Part shown: piece after piece, positions 56,301 to 64,000 of the stretch
How positions within the stretch are numbered: position 1 is the first letter of the stretch
Layout: each line of letters begins with the position of its first letter
Source: Liolophura sinensis
Lineage: Eukaryota > Mollusca > Polyplacophora > Chitonida > Chitonidae
Direction of reading: 5' to 3'
Assembly: GCF_032854445.1 (NCBI RefSeq)
Contig: NC_088306.1
Coordinates: 27,375,764 to 27,439,763, forward strand
DNA length: 64,000 nt
Program-made: the position numbers and the translations under genes
The notes under the pieces: model-generated
Told to the model about the DNA's origin: nothing
Databases searched by the model: none
What the model saw: only the letters and a program-made list of their open reading frames with translations

Positions 56301-59300
56301 GAAAAAGTATTTATCAAAGCACAGACGCCATATTGACTGCCGCCAGTTTGTGATTTTCATACTGTTCACACAGATCAACACATACTCATTTCGACTTGTT
56401 TTGACTCTTTAGCTACGAAGTTACAAAAGCTCGTTTAAGAATGCAGAACTGCAGAACGTGAAATTCGCCCCTTTCGTCTTTTGCACCTTTTAAAGTGTTG
56501 AACAGAGCAGTTAAAATCGTGACCATGCTACTGGTTATTGTGACATCAACTTCAAAGCAGGCTACTTTTTATAACAACGTATTGTTATGTGCGCAAATAC
56601 CGTCAGCTTCTAAATTTAGCTTGCCACGGTTTACATATGCTGAGTTCAGGGCCAGCTGTCTGCCTCTGCGTTAGAATATTCCAGAATACGCTCAGTTCGG
56701 GGCCCGTTTGTTTACAACAAGTGTTCAAGAATTTTCTTATTCCAGAAAATTCCACCAGTCTATATAAGACCTATGAAGGCAGGTCAAAAGGGGAGAACGG
56801 AGAATTATTGAGAGTTTTGGATGCTTTCGCTGTGTATTACTTTAGTAGGCCTTTTGTGCTGAATTTTGGTGTCTTTATAGCCTCTGGCTTTGTTATATCA
56901 TATCTCCACCGAGCACTTGTTCAGTCTAAACTTGTATACTTAACTTGTGCTCTTGTGTACACAGTGCTTATTACTACAGGGACCCTGTCTGTGGAATTTT
57001 GTGTATATTTCGTCATACACTCAGTTATACTGTGGATTTTCCCTCTTGTGAATATTGCCTCTGTGCATTTTTTAAGCATTGTGGAGTATATGCGTCCGTT
57101 TGGACTTGACACCGTTGTACATGTAAGTACTTTAGTATTTGTAAAGATACTGCTATCCTTTCTTGTTAAACTTAAGTACTTTAGTATTTGTAAAAGTCTT
57201 GTTATCTGTTCTTGTTAAACCTAATAAATTGTTTTAAAATAAAATCTGCTGGTTTTTGGTCACTTTTCTGTGCGGCTAAACTGTCGTCTATTTGGAACAA
57301 GCCATCTCTTTATAATACAGACAGTTTGGGTCGTAACAGTATTCAAATCTCAAGTGTCGAAGGTCAGTTCAACCTTTTGATACTTTATGTTTGCTTTTCA
57401 TGTTTTAATGGCTTTTCAGAAAAACTGATATGCTGTCAAGGGGACCCTAGAAACATTTTTGTGGATCACTTGAAGTTTGACCCGTTAGGTTTGAAAGTCG
57501 CGCAGTCAAAGTGTGTACATATTAGACATTAATCTTACCCACATGGAAGACTTGTACAAAGTTAGTCTTTGCACTTAGAATTGCATATGCTCATATTTCA
57601 GAGTTATCCAAAATGCCGTTAACCTCTGTCGAAGATCTTTTACAAATGCCCAAAAGTCAGCAAATGCAACTTTTTTCCAGAGATCACTTTTATATAAGTG
57701 CTATATTCCATTACACACAAAAAACCCATTTTGAGAACGAAGGAGAAAAAAACCTGAAATATTAAAGTAGTTCGCCGAGCGTGAAGTTATAAGATCTTAC
57801 CAACATGACCCCGACAGTCCACATGTGTAAATGACACAGTCCAGCACACCTGTTTCTTGCAGAGCTTTGAAGACACCGCTATAGGCCACCATAGCCCGGA
57901 AACCCCCACCTGACCCCAGCACGGCTACAGTTGGCACCTGAAATACAACGATCGATTTATAGATTGATTAATTATCAATGTGTGGACCTTGTTGGCCGAG
58001 TGGCTTAACCTGCCTTTCGCTCTTGGTCAGTGGAGCTTTACTCTAAACGTGTAGCATTTCTTTTCTTGTCAAAAAAATGTTAAGTCGGGAATCTGGGTAT
58101 TGTAAGAAAGGTAAACAATCAAGCAAATAGGCCGTTAATTTGAATTGAAAGTGACGTTTGGGAGATGCTATAATGTGTTGTGTTATTATAACATAATCCT
58201 GTGTTATATTCATCATATGATCCTGGTAGACTTATACAATCTTTATCTTGAATTAATGGAATGTGTAAACGGAATACTATGCCACAACAATAGGTTACAA
58301 TCTAGAATCAATCACGCAGGTTTTCTGATAAACTTAACGGATTGTCTTTTGAGATAGCGAAAAGCAGGAATTGAATTTTGTTCCTTTCAGGGGAGGGGGT
58401 TGGGGGGAGCTACAGATAAAAATAAACGCAGTAAATTTTGCAAAAGTCATTTTAGCATAGGTACAAGCGGTTCATGTGAAATTTGCTCTCCGCGTACTGG
58501 CGGTAGATCTGTGCTAGATTTCCGAGCAGTTTTGGTTCTTTTCGATTATTATATATTTTGACGCCTATATATAACAAGAGATATCCCAACATAAAAAGGA
58601 ATTGGTCAGGTCAGCCCATAACTCGTGAGTATGGTTATATACAGATAGTGATTTCTCAGTCTCTTATCCCTGTTATACAATTCACCGAATCTCGTGCCTC
58701 TCTTGACATATCCCCAGATCTCGTAGGTTTGTGTAAATGTTGATTTCCAGTATGAGCAATCCAGAAGAACACGCATTCTAAAATTGGAATGTACTTGGGA
58801 GGGATGTCGTATTTGAATCGCACAATCCTGCCTACGACTGGTTGTATCCTGACACAGATAGAGCGTATCCGATGAAATAGACACCCTGATTCGGAGTTTT
58901 TTTTTTCTTTTTCATTTTTTATTGATGTCTTTCTACCGAGATTTGCAGGTATCCTTGCGGAGTGGGGTAAAACAACGCTGTTGCGAGAATTACGGAGAGA
59001 AACAGCCCCAAATATGTCGGGCTGCTGGTAAGGAACATCTTTAGCTATTAAATCTTCCTGAACAGACGTGACTGCCATGGACCCTTTTTGTTCGGCGAGT
59101 CTCACAATAGGGTTGTTAATTACAGAAACCACATCGGTTGACGTTGATTTATGCTTGGGAAGATTCAATGCACCTGTGAACAGCGGTAAATGTTCCTTGC
59201 AGTCAATCCGACACATTTGGGGTTGTTTCGATAAGAATTGCCCCACTCTATATTTGCAGATAATCAGACATGCAGATCGCTGTTCATGTCTCAATTCTGT

Positions 59301-62300
59301 CATATGAAGACAATTCACATGAAGGCGTGTGGTCTGTTGTGATCGAACTACACCCTGGTTACATGATCTGTTGTTTTGCAGGATTATATTACTGAGCGGA
59401 GTTGTCTAGTACAAGCGCAAAGTGTCTGATTTTACTGACGTGTGACTGACATCCTGGAAGACAGCTTAGGGGCTACAGCTGAAATGTTCACAATGCCACA
59501 ACTTTAAAACATGTGGAGCGGCAAAGCGTTCATATCAGTTAATTCTGATTGGCTTATATTACAAATTACCCGCATGCGCGTTTACAAGCTCCATAATGAA
59601 AACAATCAGTGACGCGCTATATGTTCCACTCGATCAGAATTTCCTTTGACAACGCGTAATTAAATTTAATCACGTTATAACATACAAAATCGTCATGTAC
59701 CTCTTCAATGGTTTTCGGCCCCCTTCCGCCAAGTAAACAGCCCATTCCTGTCATAGTTTTCAACTTCCTGACCTTAAGATAATTCATTTCTTCTTCACAC
59801 AAATCCACACTGTAGCGTAAATTTGGTTGCGTACTGAAAAGAAAACCCTATTAGCCACCTTACACAATTTGGAAAGCTTTGAGATAACCGGAAACTAAAT
59901 TCTCATTTTAACATTATCTATATTTAAGGGAGCATGTCAACAACAACAGCGACAAATATTAAAGGGTTTTAATGGGTGCTTTTTCTCATTAGTATCTCCG
60001 TTTTATTTTCGTAACAATCACACTTCTTTTGTGTCTTGGGAACAGGTACATGTATTTTGAGCTATTTCTAACTATGCCAAAAGGGTATATCCAATATATT
60101 TCTAAACTTGAAAATACTTACTCTATTTCTGTCTTTAATTCCATATCAAGTTCAGAGACCTAAAAGTATCAAAGAAATGGATACGAATTCATTATTAACA
60201 TAGGGCAGCTGTTTATTTATTTAATTGTGTTTTATGCCATTCTCAGGAACATTTGGCCGTAAGGCGGTGAGGTTTGTATGTAATGTGGAACTGGACAAAG
60301 TCCGGATAAATCTTCCATTATCTGTGACATGCCCATGTGCACACCACATGTATTGTCCCACATGTGATGTGCCAATGTGCACACCATATATGTTGTCCCA
60401 CATGTGACGTACCTATTTGCACACCATACATATTGTCCCACATGTGAAGCACACATGTGCACACCATATATATTGTCCCACACACGACGTGCTCATTCGT
60501 GGTGGAAGACAAGCGGATTTCAACAAACGGCAGACTGCGTAAAAGGTATCACGAACAGTGACGTTGATCGTCTGTTGCCACCAAGGTCTCACGAGTGTCG
60601 TTCACTGTTTGTGGCCATTAAGGCGTCACGAACAGTGAGGTCGACCGTCTGTTGTCACCAAGGTCTCACGAGCATTGTCCACCGTTTATTGCCACCAAGG
60701 CGTCAGGAACAGTGACGTCCACCGGCTGCTGCCACGAAGACCTCACGAGCGTTATCCACTGTTTGTTCCCCCCAAGGCGTCACGAACGGTGACGTCCACC
60801 GTCTGTAGCCACGAAGACCTCAAGAGCTTCGTCCACCGTTTGTTCCCCCCAAGGCATCACGAACAATGACGTCGACCGTGTGTTGTCACCAAGGTCTCAC
60901 GAACGTCGTCCACCGTTTATTGCCACCAAGGCCTCACGAACAGTGACGTCGGCCGTATGTTGCCACGAAGACCGCAAGAGCGTCGTCCACCGTTTTTTGC
61001 CACCAAGGCCTCTTGAACGGTGACGTCGACCGTCTGTTGCCACCAAGGTCTGACAAGCGTCGTCCATTGTTTGTTGCCACTAAGGCGTCATGAACGGTGA
61101 CGTCGACCGTCTGTTGTCACCAAGGTCTCACGAGGGTCGTCCACCGTTTATTGCCACCAAGGCCTCACGAAATGTGATGTCGACCGTCTGTTACCACGAA
61201 GACCTCACGAGCGTCAAGCACCGGTTTTGGCTACCGAGGCCTGACGAACGTTGACCTCTACCGTCTGTTGTCACCAAGGCCTCACGAACAGTAACGTTAA
61301 CCGTTTGTGACCACCAAGGCTCCACGAACAATGACGTTGACCGTTTGTTGTCACCAAGGCCTGAAGAACAATAGCGTCGACCCTTTGTTGTCACCAAGGC
61401 TCCACGAACTGTGACGTTGACCGTTTGTTGACACCAAGGCTCAATGTACAGGGATGTTGCAGTGAGACCAGTTTGATAAACAGGTCGCGACACTATCGTG
61501 GTTTGGCCAGAACAAATGTACAAAGCGACAAACAAATGGATAACATTTTTTTATAATACTATCTTTTAACGTTCCACATGATGAACTTGCATCTTACTCT
61601 TGTTAAGAAAATTTCCATATAAACAACAAACCTTGTTAAAAATAACGGTCTTCTTGATCCACTTGTTCCTTTCCAGGCTGTTTATGTTGATCTGTTCACT
61701 TCCGATTGCCCTCTCCATTGTGTAGTTGTCGTCTTTTAGGTTAATATCTGCAATGAAATACAAATTGTTTTCATCAAATGTGTTTAAAAATCTTACCAAA
61801 TCCCTGTTAGACGTGTAATGGAAACTCGACTGTAGTCTTTGGTGAAAGGTTTTAAATACTTACGAAGTATGTTCTTTTCTTTTGGATCGAGGAGATAACG
61901 GAAATTCTCGTTCCACACGGGATTGATCTCGTTAGTTTTCGTGGCTGTTCTTCTTTTGGCGTCTGGAGTTTTGCGCATCTTCAGCTCAATGTACGGGTCA
62001 GGTGTATCAACTGAAAATATGAGTCATTCATATCAGTCATGAATCAGTTTTATCAAATTCCCATGAAACTTAACATTAAACTCAAAACACGTCAAACAAG
62101 ACCTATGTGTTTTGGTTTTAGCTAAACTTCATTTTGTAATTATTTTGCAGGACAGCATCCATATATGACAATGAAGAGCTAGGTTACCTGTCTTAAGGAC
62201 AAGTTTTGGAATTGATATCACCTTTTTGTGAAGTCTGTCAAGTGTTGTAAACTGAATTTTAAAATGCTTGATTGCGTTAATAAGTTTCATCTTAAAATCT

Positions 62301-64000
62301 AGCGTGCAAGAAACCCATATAAAATTGAAGATCCTCTACTGTGAAAAATTGACGTCAACTGATTGTAATGAATAAATAATTAAAACAAATGACTCACCCA
62401 TATCTCCCCACCCTTTAGTTATTTTCCGTCCACGAAGCACATTGGCATACAGAATCAAGCAAGGACGATTGCCCACCTGGCAAGAGAGTGAAAACGGGTT
62501 TCAGTAATATGTTAATATATTGTCATATTTTCGTAATGGTGATAAGTGATCAAAATGTGTCAAGTAAGGACATATCACCTGGAGAGGGGGTGGAAACAAA
62601 GCGAATTTAACCCAGGTGACATAGGCCTTGAATAAGATTTTAGCATGAATAAAGAAAACTATGACTTATAGCTAAGAATGTTTTTCTTGAAAAGTAACCA
62701 GAATGTGTGTAACCTTCAAATATGATAGTTTCATTGTCGTCTAGTACTTAACACTTCAGAGATCGGCAAAAATCAACATTTCGCCCATTTACTTAAATAT
62801 TATTTATCACCTCCTCACGGCAGGGGAACCCGGATGCTCGAAGCTATGAATATGTAAGTTTATATTGCCTAGTTACGACTGGAATATAATCTTAGCTAGG
62901 TATTCTGAACACTACGCCACTACACAAAACGAACACAAAAGTTTATTGTTGCTGTCCGACTCGAATTTCATGAGAGAAAAAAAAACTGCTAAGAGCCAGG
63001 GTGTATAAAGTATCTCCTTTATGTACGACCCGACCTGAGGTATGGCGTAACAGTCAGCTTCAAAGTAGAGATAGAACAACAAAATGTATGAGTTAACGCC
63101 TGAGATGGCAAAGAACATGCCTGTGCGCAGCTTGATCGTCAACATATCCCTGTATATTTATATATGTGGTCGCGTATACGACATACGAGCTGAAGGCCAG
63201 GCAATCGAGGTGTACAGCAATACCTGTAGGCCTTTATATATATACATGGGTCACACATAGGGAATACAGGTCATATCGCCTAACAGCCAAATTAAGTCGA
63301 ATCATCTAATACCGTAGGTCGAATCGTCTACCGTCAGGTCGCCTAAGAATATAGGCTAAGCAGTGGATATTTTGGATTACAGTGGTGTGATATTCGGTTA
63401 ACGAGAACCATCATTGCGGAATGGAACTTGCTGGACATTTCTTGGAGTTGTGATTCTAGAATGCTTCGATTCATATAGATACTGGTATCGGTCGATATTT
63501 CCATAAACAACACGACAAGAATCACGTTGTAGCTGAATTGCTTCTTCACAAACGAGCAAACTTTCAGATATGTAACTCTTTTCATCATCAGGGTTGTCGG
63601 ACAAGTTGCAACTTAATTATACGTGCGACTAAGAATACATAGCCTGTTTAATGTGCACCAACTTCGGTTTGGAGAGATTCTTGCTACTTCGAAGATACAC
63701 ATGCAATTATTCCGAGATTGCTCTGACGTCAGCTTTGGCAAAATTTTGTCCGGTAATATATGGCACCAAACCGAACAAAACTGTGCCAAACGTAAGGTCA
63801 GGGCAATCTGTGACTAACATGAATTTTATTTCCACAGATAGTTTCATTATTAGGATCTACACGTTACGATCATAGCGGCAGATTTTTTAACCATTGGAAT
63901 ACCCAAACATATGTGAACCAAGTCTGTTACAACAACACCAGTATCATATGAAATTCAGAAAAGCAAAATATTACTCACATCAAACTTGTGGTAGTGCTGC
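50324..64000 (-). CDS. PLA2G4A-like: Cytosolic phospholipase A2, group IVA type (minus-strand paralogue), 5' end outside window
   Basis: Same predicted activity as the plus-strand copy. Exons in transcript order: 64000-63979 (partial), 62476-62398, 62010-61864, 61747-61632, 60159-60122, 59833-59701, 57937-57801, 55801-55579, 55213-55099, 54461-54324, 53860-53768, 53466-53241, 52641-52520, 52061-51889, 51531-51345, 50529-50324, giving 717 codons plus stop, in frame throughout. Exon 1 ends Q-H-Y-H-K-F-D, like the N-terminal strand of the vertebrate C2 domain. The C2 domain keeps DTPDPY and KDDNY; the lipase domain keeps GSGGGFR, GLSGS and VDAG. Exon 12 is 39 nt longer than its partner and encodes a very acidic stretch. 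Splice sites are closer to consensus than in the plus-strand copy, though donors GTCAGT and GTATGT occur after exons 10 and 11. No disabling change is seen. Confidence 0.9.
50718..50982 (+). repeat. SINE-A, intact, with perfect 13-bp target-site duplication
   Basis: A full-length 265-bp copy: head with GTGGCTCAGTCGGTTAGCGC (box A) and TGAGTTCAAGACC (box B), body with the CCCCCGGGCTCTGCCCGG hairpin, 3' block GTATAAGTGAAATATTCTTG and a poly(A) tail. TCCAAACTGGTAG flanks it at 50,705-50,717 and 50,983-50,995. It sits in intron 15 of the minus-strand gene, antisense to it. Perfect duplication and a clean tail mean recent insertion. Confidence 0.95.
51005..51150 (-). repeat. SINE-D copy in intron 15
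   Basis: Contains TTTTATTTATTTGATTGTTG, AAGAGTTTTTCACTTATACG, GGGTGGAGCAAACAGAAGTG and CGTAAATCTCCGACC in the family order. Confidence 0.5.
53915..53998 (-). repeat. SINE-A 3' fragment in intron 10
   Basis: TTTGATTGGTGTTTTACGCA, CAATAATATTCTGCATATGC and GACGACGGCCAGTATTATGG match the 3' block. It starts about 55 nt from exon 11. Confidence 0.65.
54575..54960 (+). repeat. SINE-B with tRNA-like head and ATTC tail in intron 9
   Basis: Forward orientation. The head has GACTAATGGTTAGTGCTTCC (box A-like) and GATCCGGGATCAAACC (box B-like). The body has GTGACTGGGCGGGGTGTCAT and ACCCAATTACTCCTCGTCTT. The 3' end has GCTAGGTTAAATCCCTAGCA and an (ATTC)n run at 54,927-54,958. It belongs to the same subfamily as the 17.5-kb copy. 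Confidence 0.75.
56589..57218 (+). other. Open frame antisense within intron 7, probably not a gene
   Basis: About 209 codons without a stop, with hydrophobic stretches that could mimic membrane segments. The frame opens at GTG, its first ATG is eighteen codons in, and its 3' end lies in a two-copy 50-bp repeat (57,124-57,232). I recognise no domain. Listed only because of its length in AT-rich intronic sequence. Confidence 0.15.
57124..57232 (+). repeat. 50-bp direct duplication
   Basis: TAAGTACTTTAGTATTTGTA followed by a CTTGTTAAAC end occurs twice in succession with few differences. Confidence 0.8.
58656..59318 (-). other. Open frame within intron 6, same strand as cPLA2; nature unknown
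   Basis: About 220 codons (ATG at the sixth) with a Lys/Arg-rich middle. There is no homology I recognise, no obvious splice sites making it a cPLA2 exon, and no counterpart in intron 6 of the paralogue. It may be a fragment of a mobile element or chance. Confidence 0.15.
60200..60270 (-). repeat. SINE-A 3' fragment in intron 4
   Basis: GTTTATTTATTTAATTGTGT, TTTATGCCATTCTCAGGAAC and ATTTGGCCGTAAGGCGG are a degraded 3' block, next to the 40-bp array. Confidence 0.45.
60325..60490 (+). repeat. 40-bp minisatellite, four copies, intron 4
   Basis: The unit has TGTGCACACCATATATATTG and TCCCACATGTGACGTGCC, period 40 bp. Confidence 0.9.
60535..61455 (+). repeat. 39-bp minisatellite with ~78-bp dimer organisation, intron 4
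   Basis: Half-unit one is CACCAAGGTCTCACGAGC then GTCGTCCACCGTTTGTTGC. Half-unit two is CACCAAGGCGTCACGAAC then AGTGACGTCGACCGTCTGTTG. They alternate to about 61,250, after which mostly second-type monomers follow. The array is GC-rich against an AT-rich background. Confidence 0.9.
62477..63978. other. Intron 1 of the minus-strand cPLA2 gene; no other feature
   Basis: Runs from the exon-1 donor at 63,978 to the acceptor just before exon 2 (62,477). Only short reading frames are present and no repeat family from the rest of the window is recognised. Confidence 0.6.

Noticed and set aside
57985..58060. tRNA-like start (GGCCGAGTGGCTTAACC)
   Set aside because: It resembles a Ser/Leu tRNA 5' half, but I cannot pair an acceptor stem or find a good box B at the right distance. 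Probably a SINE relic.

Overview
This window is eukaryotic: it has split genes with GT..AG introns, TATA and AATAAA signals, long AT-rich non-coding stretches, tRNA-derived SINEs and many minisatellites. The two dominant SINE families (here SINE-A and SINE-B) resemble repeats I associate with molluscs and related lophotrochozoans. My best guess is a mollusc; that is an inference, not a demonstrated identity.

Layout. (1) About 2,320-10,488, minus strand: one very large coding exon (1,796 codons) of an uncharacterised Ser/Lys/Arg-rich, probably disordered protein. It ends at a clean splice donor; a short last exon at 4,904-4,938 and a poly(A) signal at 2,339-2,344 are inferred. (2) About 11,968-12,790, plus strand: a CCAAT/TATA promoter and a downstream AATAAA outline a small transcription unit of unknown product. 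(3) 12,800-29,100: no gene I can support; SINEs, four minisatellites, and a TIR transposon nested in a SINE. (4) 29,119-43,525, plus strand: a complete 16-exon cytosolic phospholipase A2 gene (group IVA type: C2 domain, GSGGGFR, GLSGS, VDAG), predicted at 707 aa. (5) 43,526-50,323: tail-to-tail spacer filled with two large tandem arrays and SINE pieces. (6) 50,324-64,000, minus strand: a second cPLA2 gene with the same 16-exon plan, its 5' exon cut by the window edge (717 codons visible).

The two cPLA2 genes are inverted paralogues. Thirteen of the fifteen exons complete in both have identical lengths. Both keep the Ser/Asp dyad, the oxyanion-loop Arg and the C2 calcium ligands, so both look able to hydrolyse membrane phospholipid in response to calcium. 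Their similarity is patchy: the last exon differs at 1 of 206 bases and the first 102 bases of exon 7 at 3, while the adjoining end of exon 7 and exon 15 are much more diverged. This is a signature of gene conversion between the inverted copies.

The second theme is repeat birth. A 51-bp minisatellite in intron 2 of the plus-strand gene starts exactly at the exon-2 donor, and every unit carries a copy of that donor. A 48-bp array at 44.8-45.2 kb is an expanded internal module of a dispersed element present as single-module copies elsewhere in the window. Several insertions have readable target-site duplications.
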